Both the position numbers and the translations under genes were made by a program. From Posidoniimonas polymericola (GTDB taxonomy: Bacteria; Planctomycetota; Planctomycetia; Pirellulales; Lacipirellulaceae), in contig NZ_SJPO01000008.1 of the NCBI RefSeq assembly GCF_007859935.1, positions 272,928 through 336,927 of the forward strand: a stretch of 64,000 nucleotides of DNA, written 5' to 3'. The notes under the pieces are model-generated. The model was given only the letters and a program-made list of their open reading frames with translations. It was not told where the DNA came from and did not search any database. Position 1 is the stretch's first letter; the number at the start of each line of letters is the position of its first letter. This document shows positions 19,615 through 29,493 of this stretch, piece by piece.

Positions 19615-19659
19615 GACTTTTGTCCTTAGGAACCGATGTCGGAATTAGGGACAAAAGTC
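19615..19659. repeat. GACTTTTGTCC hairpin (copy C)
   Basis: GACTTTTGTCC (19615-19625) pairs with GGACAAAAGTC (19649-19659). The loop carries GTCGGAATT, and the loop of copy D at 35159 carries the complement AATTCCGAC. The two copies therefore share loop sequence in opposite orientation. Confidence 0.85.
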
Positions 19660-19864
19660 ACCGGGTACGTTCAAGAGGCGCGCGGTTGCGGTGCGCGTTT
19701 GTGGGGTTGTTCATCAAATCTTCACGCGGCCCGCGGCGGCTTTCCCGATACCGCGGGGAAGATCGTTTCCAACGCGTCGGGAGGCGGGTAGAGTGGGCGC
19801 GGCGACCCGGTTAAGGTTGACCGGTGCATCCCTACCTAAATCACTCCTACCTGGGGTACTCCCA

Positions 19865-22432
19865 ATGACCCGTTGGCGGATCTTGGTTGCGTTGTTGATT
19901 GGTCTGACGTTGGCGCCGTGTTCGTTTGCGGCTGAACAGGCCCGGCTCACCGAGCAGAACTGGGACGCGTTCGTTCCGGCCGGCAAGGAGGTCGACGCCA
20001 TCTACGGCGACTACGCGTTGAAGAGCGACCGGCTGGTGGCCGTCATCGCCGACGCGGTCGCGACCCGCAACGCGAACCTCACCGTCAAGCAGGTCGGCGG
20101 CGCGCTGATCGATCTGACGCGGGTCGACGAGCCGAGCGATCAGCTCAGCTGCCTGTACCCCCACGCCCGGGGCTGGAGGTGCAGCAAGGCGGCGAAATGG
20201 CCCGCGGAGTTGGAGCCGGTCGACGGCGCCGCGCGGCAGGCGTTCCGGCTGAAGCCGGGCAAGAACGCCGTGGCCAAGGGGATCAAGGCAGTGGTCGGCT
20301 ACGAGCTGGCCGACGGCGTGGACTACCTCTCGGTGCGGACCGTGTTCAAGAACAAGGGCGACCAGCCGTTCAAGCTCGTCCCCGAGGACGGCGTCCGGGC
20401 GGACAACGAGTTCTCGTTCGGCCTGAACAAGGCCGCCAACCTGTGGTGGTGCCACGACGACTACTGGCGCCAAGCCTACGGCGTCACGGTGGCCACGCCC
20501 GGTTGGAAGATCGCGGCCAAAGAGGGCGAGCGGCGTCGGCCGTACGAGTTAACCTACCGGCCCGAGAGCGGCGACGCGGTGATCCAGCCCGGCGAGTCGC
20601 TGGTGGTCGAACGCCGCGTCTACCCGGCGAAGGACACCCTAGAGCTGCTCGCCCGCGTAGCGGCCGACCAAGGCGCGTCGACTACCCAAGTGAAGGTGAC
20701 CGTCAACGACGGGCGTGAGCCGATCGACGGAACGCCGGTCGACGGGGCGCTGGTCAAAGCAGTGGCCAACGGTGCAGTCGTGGCGAGCGGCCGCACCAAC
20801 GCCGAAGGCGTGGTTGAGGCCGCGCTGCCGCCCGGCGAGTACCGCTGGGTGGTCGAATCGCTCGGCCGCAAGGACCAGGATCACGTGATGCAGCTCGGCG
20901 AGGCGGCCGAGAGCCTAGTCGTGACGCTGCCGCCAGTCGGTCGGATCACGGGCAAGATCACCGACGACACCGGCGAGGGCGTCCCGTGCCGGCTGGCGTT
21001 CTTCGGCCAGGGTGTGGCCGACCCGAGCTGGGGCCCCGACAGCGCCGTGCACGGCGTCCGCAACCTGTGGCACACGGCCAACGGGCGGTTCGACGTTCAG
21101 CTGCTGCCGGGCGAGTACAAGGTGGTCGTGAGTCGCGGCCCGGAGTTCGACGCGGTGATCAAGGAGTTGAGCGTCGCCGCCAACGAGACGACCAAACTCA
21201 ACGAGCGACTCACCCGCTCGGTCGACACCACCGGCTGGATCAGCGCCGAGCTGCACAGCCACTCGTCCCCCTCGGGCGACAACACGGCGAGCCAGCAAGG
21301 CCGGGTGCTGAACCTGCTGGCCGATCACCTCGAGTTCATCCCCTGCACGGAGCACCAGCGGGTCGACTCCTACGACGCCGACCTGCGGTACTTCGACGCC
21401 GAAGACCGTGTGCTGACCTGCACCGGCATGGAGCTGACCGGGGCGCCGCTGCCGCTGAACCACCAGAACGCGTTCCCCCTGGTCCACAAGCCGCGGACCC
21501 AGAACGGCGGCGGTCCGACGACCCACCCCGACCCGGAGGTGCAGATTGAGCGGCTGGCGATGTGGGACAGCGGCAGCGACAAGGTCGTGCAGATCAACCA
21601 CCCGAACGTCGCCCAGATGCTCGGCGACCGCGACGAGGACGGCCAGTCCGACCGCGGCTTCCGCCAGATGTTCCACTTTGCCGACGTGATGGAGGTGCAC
21701 CCGCTCGACACGATCTTCGCCGGGCCCGAGGAGGGCCGTGGCGGCCGGGGCAACGCCATGCTCCGCTGGATGCAGATGCTCAATCTTGGCTACCGCGTGC
21801 CGGGCCTGGTCAACACCGACGCCCACTACAACTACTACGGCAGCGGCTGGCTGCGGAACTTCGTGCGGTGCTCGACCGACAACCCGGCCGAGGCCAGCGT
21901 CCAGGAGGTGTGCCACGCGCTCGAGCACGGCCAGGTGGTGATGACCAACGGTCCGTACCTCGAGGTCGAGGCGACCGCCGCCGGCAAGACCACCGGACCC
22001 GGCGACGACCTGGTGAGCGTCGACGCGAAGCCGACGCTGCATGTCCGTGTGCAGTGCCCCAACTGGCTCGACATCAACCGCGTGCAGGTGATCCTGAACG
22101 GCCGGGCGGTCCCCGAGCTGAACTTCCTGAGGACGGCCGACGCCGACAAGTTCCGCGGCGAGGGGGCCGTGCGGTTCGAGTGTGAGCTCGAACTGCCGCT
22201 CGAGCAGGACGCGCACGTGATCGTCGTCGCGCTGGGCGAGGGGAACCGGCTGGGCGTTGTCTACGGCGAGGCGGAGGGAGCCGCGATGCCGATCGCGGTC
22301 AGCAACCCGATCTTCATCGACGTCGACGGCGGCGGCTTCCAGGCCAACGGCGACCTGCTCGACGCCCCGCTGCCGGTCGAAGCCGACCACGCGCCGACGC
22401 ACGGGCACGATCACGTGAATCACCACCACTAA
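19865..22432 (+). CDS. Secreted PHP-domain metallohydrolase-like protein (CehA/McbA type)
   Basis: 855 residues from ATG 19865, chosen because it begins a signal peptide (MTRWRILVALLIGLTLAP); the frame is open upstream from 19691. The N-terminal 300 residues are of unknown fold. A carboxypeptidase-regulatory-like beta-domain follows at about 400-480 (VGRITGKITDDTGEGVPCRL). The C-terminal half is a PHP domain beginning ISAELHSHSSPSGD, with later metal-ligand candidates in CTEHQR, INHPN and TDAHYN. The protein ends in a His-rich tail (THGHDHVNHHH) that could bind metal. Exported hydrolase of unknown substrate; the CehA/McbA comparison is by domain type only. Confidence 0.82.
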   Translation: MTRWRILVALLIGLTLAPCSFAAEQARLTEQNWDAFVPAGKEVDAIYGDYALKSDRLVAVIADAVATRNANLTVKQVGGALIDLTRVDEPSDQLSCLYPHARGWRCSKAAKWPAELEPVDGAARQAFRLKPGKNAVAKGIKAVVGYELADGVDYLSVRTVFKNKGDQPFKLVPEDGVRADNEFSFGLNKAANLWWCHDDYWRQAYGVTVATPGWKIAAKEGERRRPYELTYRPESGDAVIQPGESLVVERRVYPAKDTLELLARVAADQGASTTQVKVTVNDGREPIDGTPVDGALVKAVANGAVVASGRTNAEGVVEAALPPGEYRWVVESLGRKDQDHVMQLGEAAESLVVTLPPVGRITGKITDDTGEGVPCRLAFFGQGVADPSWGPDSAVHGVRNLWHTANGRFDVQLLPGEYKVVVSRGPEFDAVIKELSVAANETTKLNERLTRSVDTTGWISAELHSHSSPSGDNTASQQGRVLNLLADHLEFIPCTEHQRVDSYDADLRYFDAEDRVLTCTGMELTGAPLPLNHQNAFPLVHKPRTQNGGGPTTHPDPEVQIERLAMWDSGSDKVVQINHPNVAQMLGDRDEDGQSDRGFRQMFHFADVMEVHPLDTIFAGPEEGRGGRGNAMLRWMQMLNLGYRVPGLVNTDAHYNYYGSGWLRNFVRCSTDNPAEASVQEVCHALEHGQVVMTNGPYLEVEATAAGKTTGPGDDLVSVDAKPTLHVRVQCPNWLDINRVQVILNGRAVPELNFLRTADADKFRGEGAVRFECELELPLEQDAHVIVVALGEGNRLGVVYGEAEGAAMPIAVSNPIFIDVDGGGFQANGDLLDAPLPVEADHAPTHGHDHVNHHH

Positions 22433-22452
22433 GCGAATGGCAGGGGCGTTGG

Positions 22453-23694
22453 CTAGTATCGCGTCTCGGCTTCCTTGAGGCAGGCCTTGATCTGGCGGAC
22501 CGCCTGGCGGAGGCGTTCCTCGTTCTCTACCAGGCTCATCCGCAGGAAACCCTCTCCGGCGGGGCCGAAGCCGCTGCCGGGGCTCACCGCGACGTTGCCC
22601 TCCTCGAGCAGCATCATGGCGAAGTCCATGGTGCTCATGCGGCTACGCCACGGCTCGGGGATCGGCTGCCAGACGAACATGCCGGCCTTGGGGCGGGAGT
22701 CCTCCCAGCCGAGGCGGGCCAGGCCGTCGCACAATGCGTCGCGGCGGGACTGGTAGATGACGCTCTGGGCCTCGACCGCGGCGTCGGTGTGGCGGAGGGC
22801 CATAATCGCGGCGACCTGGATCGCCTGGAACATGCCGTAGTCGTAGTAGCCTTTGATGGTGGCCAGTGCGGAGACCATCTCGCGGTTGCCGCAGCAGAAG
22901 CCGACCCGCCAGCCGGCCATGTTGTAGCCCTTGCTCATGGTGGTGAACTCGACGCCGACGTCGATCGCCCCCTTCGAGGCGAGGAAGCTGGGCGGCTTGT
23001 AGCCGTCGAACGCGACGTCAGCGTAGGCGAAGTCGCTGATTACCATGAAGCCGTACTTCTTGGCGAGCTTGACCACCTCGTCGAAGAACGCCTGTTCGAC
23101 CACCACGCTCGACGGGTTGTGGGGGTAGCACAGGCAGAGCAGCTTCGGCTTCGGGTAGAGGGTCTCGCAGGTGTAGGCGATGTTCTTGAGGAAGCGGTCG
23201 TGGTCGGTGACGTCGAGCTGGATGACGTTGCCGCTGGCCAGCGCGATGGCGTAGACGTGCACCGGGAAGTACGGGGCGGGGACGATGGCCGTGTCGCCGG
23301 GGCCCATCATCGCCAGGCACATGTGGCTGAAGCCCTCCTTGGAGCCCAGGCAGACGATCACCTCCTCGTCGGTGTCGAGGCGCACCCCGTACTTCTTGAA
23401 GTACTTGGCGCCGACCTCCTTGCGGAGGTTGCCGATGCCGTTGGACTTGCTGTAGCGGTGGTTGCGGGGGTCGCGGGCGGCCTCGACCAGCTTCTCGATG
23501 ACCAGCTCCTCGGGCGGGTCGGTCGGGTTGCCCATGCCGAGCTCGATGACGTCGTCGCCGGCGGTCCGCTTCTGGTGGATCCGCTTGTTGATGCGTCCGA
23601 ACAGGTACGGCGGCAGCCGGGTCACCCGCTGGGCGACCTGGATCTGGAAGTCGTTCTTCGGCTCGTAGCTGGAGGGGCGGTTTTCGTCGGTCAT
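22453..23694 (-). CDS. Class I/II PLP aminotransferase (AlaC / LL-DAP aminotransferase-like)
   Basis: 413 residues, ATG at 23694. A complete fold-type I aminotransferase: substrate-end motif [19 protein letters not shown] (family NPxN-type loop), [11 protein letters not shown], and the PLP lysine in [16 protein letters not shown]. The sequence most resembles the alanine aminotransferase AlaC (YfdZ) and the LL-diaminopimelate aminotransferase branch, which are hard to tell apart by eye; either role (alanine or lysine/peptidoglycan precursor synthesis) is possible. Single gene, convergent with the PHP-domain gene. Confidence 0.88.
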   Translation of the reverse strand: MTDENRPSSYEPKNDFQIQVAQRVTRLPPYLFGRINKRIHQKRTAGDDVIELGMGNPTDPPEELVIEKLVEAARDPRNHRYSKSNGIGNLRKEVGAKYFKKYGVRLDTDEEVIVCLGSKEGFSHMCLAMMGPGDTAIVPAPYFPVHVYAIALASGNVIQLDVTDHDRFLKNIAYTCETLYPKPKLLCLCYPHNPSSVVVEQAFFDEVVKLAKKYGFMVISDFAYADVAFDGYKPPSFLASKGAIDVGVEFTTMSKGYNMAGWRVGFCCGNREMVSALATIKGYYDYGMFQAIQVAAIMALRHTDAAVEAQSVIYQSRRDALCDGLARLGWEDSRPKAGMFVWQPIPEPWRSRMSTMDFAMMLLEEGNVAVSPGSGFGPAGEGFLRMSLVENEERLRQAVRQIKACLKEAETRY

Positions 23695-23849
23695 GGGTGG
23701 TAGGCCTGGCAGAAACAGTGGCGTGGCCGGCAGTCGCCGGTCGGCGCAAGGCCCATTAGTCTACGCCCCAGGGCAGACCCCTTGTAGAGCCGCCCCGTTG
23801 GCGATCCTCAATATTGCCGGCGGGGCGGACCCCGCGATGCAGGCGGTGG

Positions 23850-24713
23850 TTAGCCGGCCCGCTTGATCGCGGGGGCGGGGGCTTCCCGCCGCTCGACCAC
23901 GGCCTCGTGCATCGGGCGGATTGCCACGTTGGGCGGCGAGCGGCGTTCGCGGACGAACCCCCGTGAGCCGCCGCGGAAGAACTCACTGAACTCGCCGGCC
24001 GCCCCGCCGGCGAAGTGTTCCGCCAGCAGCTCGAGCCGCTCGTTGAAGCTCAGGCCGCTGCGGTAGTACAGGCGGTAGGCTTCCTTGATGAGGTTGATCT
24101 CGTCGGCGGAGAAACCGGCCCGCTTCAGCCCGACCCGGTTCAGGCCGACCAGCAGCGAGCTGTCGCCGTCGATCATCACAAAAGGAGGAACATCCTGGGC
24201 CACGCGGGCCAGGCCTCCCACCATCGCGACGCGGCCGATCCGGCAGTGCTGGTGCACCGCGGAGCCGCCACCCAGGTATGCCCGGTCGCCGACCTGCACG
24301 TGACCGGCCAGCAGCACGTTGTTGGTCAGCACCACATTGTCGCCGATCTGGCAGTCGTGCGCCACGTGCGAGCCGACCATCAGCAGGCACTCGCTGCCGA
24401 TGCGGGTCTGCCCGTCGGCGTGCATCGCCTGGTGGACCGTGACGTGCTCGCGGATCACATTGCGGTCGCCGATGATCACCGGGCCAGGGTGCGGGATGCG
24501 GTTGAGGTGCTGCGGGGCTCCGCCCAGCACGGCGCCCTCTTCGATGGCGTTGTCGTCGCCGAGGGTCACGCCGGTTTTCACCGTGACGTGGGCCGCTATC
24601 CGGCAGCGGTCGCCGATGCGGACGCCGGCCTCGATAACGGAGAAGGGGCCAATGGAAACTTGCTCGCCAATGCTGGCTTGGCGGCTGATACGGGCCAATG
24701 GGTCGTGGGCCAC
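23850..24713 (-). CDS. lpxA: UDP-N-acetylglucosamine acyltransferase (lipid A synthesis)
   Basis: 287 residues from GTG 24713, chosen because GGAGGA lies six bases upstream and because it begins the hexapeptide fold directly; the frame runs open to 25007. Left-handed beta-helix repeats (VSIGPFSVIEAGVRIGD and onward) span about residues 10-190. The family catalytic histidine is in GSHVAHDCQIGDN. A helical C-terminal region contains LNRVGLKRAGFS and AYRLYYR, as in LpxA. The last 30 residues are a Pro/Arg-rich extension beyond the usual ~262. It catalyses the first step of lipid A synthesis, implying an outer membrane with lipid A. Divergent from prs. Confidence 0.94.
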   Translation of the reverse strand: MAHDPLARISRQASIGEQVSIGPFSVIEAGVRIGDRCRIAAHVTVKTGVTLGDDNAIEEGAVLGGAPQHLNRIPHPGPVIIGDRNVIREHVTVHQAMHADGQTRIGSECLLMVGSHVAHDCQIGDNVVLTNNVLLAGHVQVGDRAYLGGGSAVHQHCRIGRVAMVGGLARVAQDVPPFVMIDGDSSLLVGLNRVGLKRAGFSADEINLIKEAYRLYYRSGLSFNERLELLAEHFAGGAAGEFSEFFRGGSRGFVRERRSPPNVAIRPMHEAVVERREAPAPAIKRAG

Positions 24714-25001
24714 AGCAGTTCCTCCAGTATGCGGTTCGAGCGCCTGGTCGCCTGGCCCTTGCGGAAGGGGCCCCGTGCGTTGGGCGTCTCGGGCGGTGGT
24801 CGCCAGCTCTGGGTATCGGACGCACAGGTCGTGCGGGCTTAACCAACCAGAGCGGTTTTGCCTCCGTTGTGCCCATCGCGGCCGCGGGGCCTTGCTAGCA
24901 CCACCCATGTGGAGGAGGTCCGCGGGCCGCCACTGGAACCCGGTCGCGATTCTTGCAATGATGCTGGGCCCGCCTTCTTTCGCTACCCGAACGCCCCTCC
25001 C

Positions 25002-25946
25002 ATGCACGATCTGAAGCTCCTCAGCGGCCGCGCCAACCAGAAGCTGAGCCGCGAAATCGCCGAATACCTGGGGGTGCCGCTCGGCAAGATCTCACTGGGG
25101 ACATTTCCGGACGGGGAGATCTCTTGCAAGGTGGACGAAGACGTCCGCGGCCGCGACGTCTTCCTTATCCAGCCGACCTGCCCGCCGGTCAACGACAACC
25201 TGATCGAGCTGCTGGTGATGATCGACAGTTGCCTGCGGGCCAGCGCCGAGCGGATCACCGCGGTCATCCCGTACTACGGCTACGCGCGGCAGGACCGCAA
25301 GGACGAGGGCCGGGTGCCGATCACCGCCAAGCTGGTGGCGAACATGATTGCCCGGGCGGGCGCCGACCGGGTGCTGACAATGGACCTGCACGCCCCGCAG
25401 ATCCAGGGCTTCTTCGACGTGCCGGTCGACCACCTGTACGCGGCCCCGGTGCTGAATGAGTACTTCCTGCAGTCCGACATCAACCTCGAAGAGGTGGTGA
25501 TCGTCAGCCCGGACGAGGGGAGCATCAAGCGGGCGCTGGGCCACGCCAAGCGGCTCGGCGGCTCGGTGGCGATCATCGACAAACGCCGGGTCAGCGCCAC
25601 GCAGACAGTGCAGGCGAATATCCTGGGCGGCGAGGTTAAGGGCAAGGTCGCCCTGATGTTCGACGACATGATCAGCACCGCGGGCTCGATCCGAGGCGCC
25701 GCCAAGGTGCTGCACGACCACGGGGTGAAGGAGATCCACGTCGCGTGCTCGCACGCCGTGCTGTGCGGCTCCGCCATCGACAACCTCCGCGAGGCCGAAC
25801 TCGCCAGCCTGGTCTGCACCAACTCGATCCCGCTGAAGCCGGAGCAGATCCTGCCCCAGACCAAGATCCTCAGCGCGGCCCCGCTGCTGGGCGAGGCGAT
25901 CAAGGCGATCCACCGCAACGAGTCGGTCAGCAAGCTGTTCCGCTAA
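25002..25946 (+). CDS. prs: Ribose-phosphate pyrophosphokinase
   Basis: 314 residues; ATG 25002 is preferred because it aligns with the family start (MHDLKLLSGRANQKLS), although the frame opens at 24858. It makes PRPP from ribose 5-phosphate and ATP. Visible motifs: GTFPDGEISCKV, DVFLIQPTCPPVNDNLIELL, IPYYGYARQDRK, TMDLHAPQIQGFFDVPVDHL, and the PRPP-binding loop VALMFDDMISTAGSI. Standard length. It precedes rplY and pth, a gene order conserved in many bacteria. Confidence 0.97.
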   Translation: MHDLKLLSGRANQKLSREIAEYLGVPLGKISLGTFPDGEISCKVDEDVRGRDVFLIQPTCPPVNDNLIELLVMIDSCLRASAERITAVIPYYGYARQDRKDEGRVPITAKLVANMIARAGADRVLTMDLHAPQIQGFFDVPVDHLYAAPVLNEYFLQSDINLEEVVIVSPDEGSIKRALGHAKRLGGSVAIIDKRRVSATQTVQANILGGEVKGKVALMFDDMISTAGSIRGAAKVLHDHGVKEIHVACSHAVLCGSAIDNLREAELASLVCTNSIPLKPEQILPQTKILSAAPLLGEAIKAIHRNESVSKLFR

Positions 25947-26081
25947 CAGGTTTTCCACCGGGCAGGAGCAGGCGCCGGAACGGCCGCAAGGTTTGCGCAC
26001 GCCAATCCGGCCCCGGAATCCGCGGATCTGGGCCAGTCGCAGGGGTGAACCCTACGCTTGCGGCGCCAAATACCCCTTGAT

Positions 26082-26109
26082 CTCGGCCAGAATCCTGTCA
26101 CAATCTGGG
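26082..26109 (+). promoter_or_regulatory. Weak promoter candidate ahead of rplY-pth
   Basis: TTGATC is followed after about 16 bp by CACAAT in the 298-bp gap between prs and rplY. Both hexamers match the sigma70 consensus only partly. The gap shows no gene. Confidence 0.25.
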
Positions 26110-26244
26110 ATTCCCAGCCGCCCGCTTGCGGCCGCTGGGGCACGCGTCGCCGAAAAGCGTCAACACCACCGGAGCCGTCACGCGGGACCGTTGTCCTAGC
26201 GGGCGTGAGGCCGGTTTCTTTTATTGACTCGGAGTCACATCGTC

Positions 26245-26880
26245 ATGTCGGACATCCTGAAGGCAGAGCCGCGCGACAAGGTCGGCAAACTACACAACCG
26301 TCGCTTGCGGGCGACCGGCAAGATCCCAGCCGTGCTGTACGGCCACGGCGAGGGCTCGGTTAGCCTGACGCTTGCCAAGGAGCAGCTGCGGACCGTGCTG
26401 CGGCACGGCGGCAAGCTGGTTGAGCTGCAGGGCGCCGCCAGCGGCCAGGCCCTGCTGCAGGACCTGCAGTGGGACGCCTTCGGCAAACGGCTGCTGCACG
26501 TCGACCTGCTCCGCGTGCAGGCGGGCGACCGCGTCACGGTTGAGATCCCGGTCGAGCTCAAGGGCGAAGCCCCGGGCGAGAACGAGGGCGGGGTGCTCGA
26601 ATTCATTCACCACACCGTCAGCATCGAGGTTTCGCCTTCGCAGATCCCCGAGAAGCTGCACATCGACGCTTCGGGGCTGCACCTGGGCGAAAGCCTGCAC
26701 GCCGACAAAATCATCGACCTGCCGAAGGACGCCAAGGTGCTGCTGGACGAGCAGGAAGTGATCGTCCACTGCGTACCGCCGGCCGGCGAGCCGGCTGACG
26801 ATGAAGAGGGCGCCGTGGGCGGCGGCTCGGAGCCCGAGGTAATCGGGAAGAAGGAAGAGGACGAAGAGTCGGATTCGTAA
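26245..26880 (+). CDS. rplY: 50S ribosomal protein bL25 (Ctc/TL5 form)
   Basis: 211 residues from ATG 26245; a TTG seven codons upstream is in frame but unlikely. The N-terminal domain binds 5S rRNA (KLHNRRLRATGKIPAVLYG, LQWDAFGKRLLHVDLLRV). The C-terminal beta domain follows (EGGVLEFIHHTVSIEVSP, LPKDAKVLLDEQEVIVHCV). The protein ends in a Glu/Asp-rich tail. The two-domain length matches the Ctc form. Followed 81 bp later by pth. Confidence 0.95.
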   Translation: MSDILKAEPRDKVGKLHNRRLRATGKIPAVLYGHGEGSVSLTLAKEQLRTVLRHGGKLVELQGAASGQALLQDLQWDAFGKRLLHVDLLRVQAGDRVTVEIPVELKGEAPGENEGGVLEFIHHTVSIEVSPSQIPEKLHIDASGLHLGESLHADKIIDLPKDAKVLLDEQEVIVHCVPPAGEPADDEEGAVGGGSEPEVIGKKEEDEESDS

Positions 26881-26961
26881 CGCCCGTTGGTCGGTCTGGG
26901 CCGGGAACGGTTTGGACCGGAGGCCGGAGGGCCTGCCTCTGGCGGCGGGAACGTCGAAGCC

Positions 26962-27519
26962 ATGAAGTTGATTGTTGGGCTGGGTAATCCTGGCAAGAAG
27001 TACGGCAAAACGCGGCACAATGTCGGGTTCGAGGCGCTGGATCTGCTCTTCGAGCGGTGGTCCGGCGAGGTCCCTCGGGCCAAGTTCGACAGCCGGGTCG
27101 CGGAGTGCCGGATTGGGAGCGAGAAATCGCTGCTGATATGGCCGCAAACCTACATGAACCGCAGCGGATTTGCCGTGCAGCAGGCGGTTGCCTTCTACAA
27201 GGCGCCTCTGGAAAACGTGCTGATCATCTGCGACGATTTCAATCTGCCTCTGGGCCGCTTGCGGTACCGGGCGGGCGGCTCCTCCGGGGGCCAAAACGGG
27301 CTGAAGGATATTATCCGGGCGGTTGGCTCCGAAGAGGCGCCGCGGCTCCGGATAGGCGTCGGCCCGGTGCCGGAGCGTTGGGACGCGGCCGACTTCGTGC
27401 TGGGGCGTTTCACCGCCGAGGAGGCGGACGAGGCTCAGGCGGCGGTAGGTCGGGCAGCCGACTCGGTCGCCCTGTGGGCCCAGAGCGGGATCGCCGACGC
27501 GATGAATCAATACAACTAG
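26962..27519 (+). CDS. pth: Peptidyl-tRNA hydrolase
   Basis: 185 residues from ATG 26962 (the frame also opens at 26887, without family similarity). It recycles peptidyl-tRNA released from ribosomes. The hallmark residues are present: Asn in GLGNPGKKY, His in TRHNVGFEAL, and Asp in CDDFNLPLGRLRYR; YMNRSG and GGQNGLKDI complete the substrate site. Standard length. Continues the prs-rplY-pth order. Confidence 0.97.
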   Translation: MKLIVGLGNPGKKYGKTRHNVGFEALDLLFERWSGEVPRAKFDSRVAECRIGSEKSLLIWPQTYMNRSGFAVQQAVAFYKAPLENVLIICDDFNLPLGRLRYRAGGSSGGQNGLKDIIRAVGSEEAPRLRIGVGPVPERWDAADFVLGRFTAEEADEAQAAVGRAADSVALWAQSGIADAMNQYN

Positions 27520-27655
27520 CTGACCGGGCGGCAGGCCAAGTGCGGCAGGCCAGGGCGGCGACTAAACGCGAGTGACGCACCCCAACGGGTAGCGTGGAAC
27601 GAATTTCAAGCGGCGCTCCGGCGCCGCATTAACGGGTGATTTCGGAGGTGGCGGC

Positions 27656-28045
27656 ATGGCCGGCAACGTCTACGAAGGGTTGTTTATCTTTGACGCCAAC
27701 AAGTTTGCGCGCGACCAGTCGGCTGCCTCGGCCAGCGTCGAGCAGCACATCAGCGAGCTCGGCGGCGACGTGCTGGTGAGCCGCTTGTGGGAAGAACGCC
27801 GCTTGGCCTACCCGATCAACGGGCAGCGCAAGGGCGCCTACTGGCTGATGTACTTCAAGCTCCCCGGAACCGAGGTTGGGGCGCTCAACCGCTTGTGCGA
27901 TCTCAACGACCAGGTGCTGCGTCAGCTGGTCCTGAAGATCCACCCGCGTCTGGTTGAGCCGATCCTGGCCCACGCCACCGCGTCGCCCGAGGAGGAAGAG
28001 GAGTCCGCCGAGGAGTCCGGCGAGCCCGCCGCCACCGGCGCCTAG
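27656..28045 (+). CDS. rpsF: 30S ribosomal protein bS6
   Basis: 129 residues, ATG at 27656 behind a strong GGAGGTG site. The compact S6 fold is recognisable (YEGLFIFDANKF, WEERRLAYPINGQRKGAYWLMYF). A Glu-rich C-terminal tail (EEEEESAEESGE) resembles the tails glutamylated by RimK in other bacteria. Heads the rpsF-ssb-rplI-dnaB cluster. Confidence 0.95.
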   Translation: MAGNVYEGLFIFDANKFARDQSAASASVEQHISELGGDVLVSRLWEERRLAYPINGQRKGAYWLMYFKLPGTEVGALNRLCDLNDQVLRQLVLKIHPRLVEPILAHATASPEEEEESAEESGEPAATGA

Positions 28046-28159
28046 GCGTATTGGCAGGACCGGCTTCGCCTCGCTTGCTTCGTCGCGGGCTTTAGGCTAG
28101 CCTGACTGGCGTACTGGACGCTTGTTCAGTAGGCCCTCGCCACTCCAAGGATCAGCATA

Positions 28160-28603
28160 ATGGCCAGCTACAACCGAGTTATCCTCGTCGGCAACCTGAC
28201 CCGCGACCCTGAGTTGCGGTACATCCCGAGCGGCACCGCGGTCGCTGAGATCGGGCTGGCGGTCAACGACCGCGTCAAGAAGGGCGACCAGTGGGTCGAT
28301 GAAACCACCTTCGTCGACGTGACGCTTTGGTCGCGGACCGCGGAGGTCGCCAACGAGTACCTGAGCAAGGGCGCCCCGGTGCTGATCGAAGGGCGGCTGA
28401 AGCTCGACACCTGGGAAAAAGACGGTCAGAAGCGTTCCAAGTTGAAGGTGATCGCCGACAAGATGCAGATGCTCGGCGGCCGCACCGGCGGTGGCTCTGG
28501 CGGCGGGGGCCCGCGTGGCGGATCCGACGCCTACAGCCAACCCGCCCCGGCGTCGTCGTCCGCGGGCGCCAACATCCCGCCCGAAGACGACATCCCGTTC
28601 TGA
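28160..28603 (+). CDS. ssb: Single-stranded DNA-binding protein
   Basis: 147 residues, ATG at 28160. The OB fold spans residues 1-110 ([59 protein letters not shown]). A Gly/Ser-rich linker and the acidic tip DDIPF that recruits partner proteins complete it. It lies between rpsF and rplI as usual. Confidence 0.96.
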   Translation: MASYNRVILVGNLTRDPELRYIPSGTAVAEIGLAVNDRVKKGDQWVDETTFVDVTLWSRTAEVANEYLSKGAPVLIEGRLKLDTWEKDGQKRSKLKVIADKMQMLGGRTGGGSGGGGPRGGSDAYSQPAPASSSAGANIPPEDDIPF

Positions 28604-28753
28604 TCGCAGCACACACAGAGTTTCAATACTCAGAGTTCGATTCCTGCCGGCAGGCGGTCCCACGTGGCCGCGGCCCGGTGACAAATCAACCGCCGGCCCT
28701 GCCGGCCGACCGGTTCCATCAGTCCAGCGGCCCTTTTTCAAGCGAATCGTTCC

Positions 28754-29284
28754 ATGCCGACCAAGCAGAAGAAGATCAAGCGTAAGTCCAGCAACAACAA
28801 GCGCCTGCCGAAGGGCCCGCACGGCGGGTACCAGGTTCTGCTGATCCAGTCGGTCGAGCACCTTGGTTCGCAGGGCGAGGTGGTTGAGGTGAAGCCGGGC
28901 TACGCACTCAACTACCTGGTGCCGCAGGGCCTCGCGACGGTCGCCTCGGACCACCACCAGCGGATGGTCGAGAAGCACAAGGCCAAGCTGCAGCAGCTCG
29001 CCCTGCAGCGTCAGGCCGACCTCCGCAGCCGCGCCGCAGAGATCAGCAAGCAGAGCGTCACGATCGAGGCCCAGGCCACCGAAGAGGGGCACCTCTACGG
29101 CAGCGTCGGCGCCGCCGAGATCGTCGCCGCGCTCAAGAAGAGCGGCGTCACCCTGGCCGCCGACCAGGTCCGCCTGGAGGGCGTGCTCAAGGAGCTCGGC
29201 CTGTACACCGTCAAGTTCCGCCTGTCGGCCGACGTCGAGGGCGAGCTGAAGGTCTGGGTCGTCCCGGCTGTCGGCGCCGAGTAG
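28754..29284 (+). CDS. rplI: 50S ribosomal protein bL9 with lysine-rich N-terminal extension
   Basis: 176 residues, ATG at 28754. The bL9 N-domain starts only at residue 27 (QVLLIQSVEHLGSQGEV, then VKPGYALNYLVPQGLA). The 26 residues before it are basic (KQKKIKRKSSNNKRLPKG). No Met, Val or Leu codon lies immediately before the domain, so the extension is probably translated. The connecting helix and C-terminal 23S rRNA-binding domain are complete. No rpsR (bS18) is found between ssb and rplI, where it often sits. Confidence 0.93.
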   Translation: MPTKQKKIKRKSSNNKRLPKGPHGGYQVLLIQSVEHLGSQGEVVEVKPGYALNYLVPQGLATVASDHHQRMVEKHKAKLQQLALQRQADLRSRAAEISKQSVTIEAQATEEGHLYGSVGAAEIVAALKKSGVTLAADQVRLEGVLKELGLYTVKFRLSADVEGELKVWVVPAVGAE

Positions 29285-29493
29285 GCAGCCGACTGCTGGC
29301 CACGCCAGCCTCCCATCTGCAAAACGCTTATTCGAATCGCCGCGCAGCTCCACCCTGGGGCTGCGCGGCGAATCGCTATGCCCGTCCCCACCCAGCTTTC
29401 GGGGGGGGCGGCGGGTTGTCTCTCATCGCGCTGTTGTTGGGGCCCACGTGCGGGCGGCGGCGCAGCTAGTTTCTGGTTGACGGAGCAACAGCC

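Larger units (their letters stand above)
19255..19864. other. Intergenic region with two TTTTGTCC hairpins
   Basis: 610 bp between the divergently transcribed ankyrin and PHP-domain genes. Apart from the hairpins at 19495-19536 and 19615-19659 I see no coding frame with sensible composition. It should contain both promoters, but none stands out. Confidence 0.6.
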
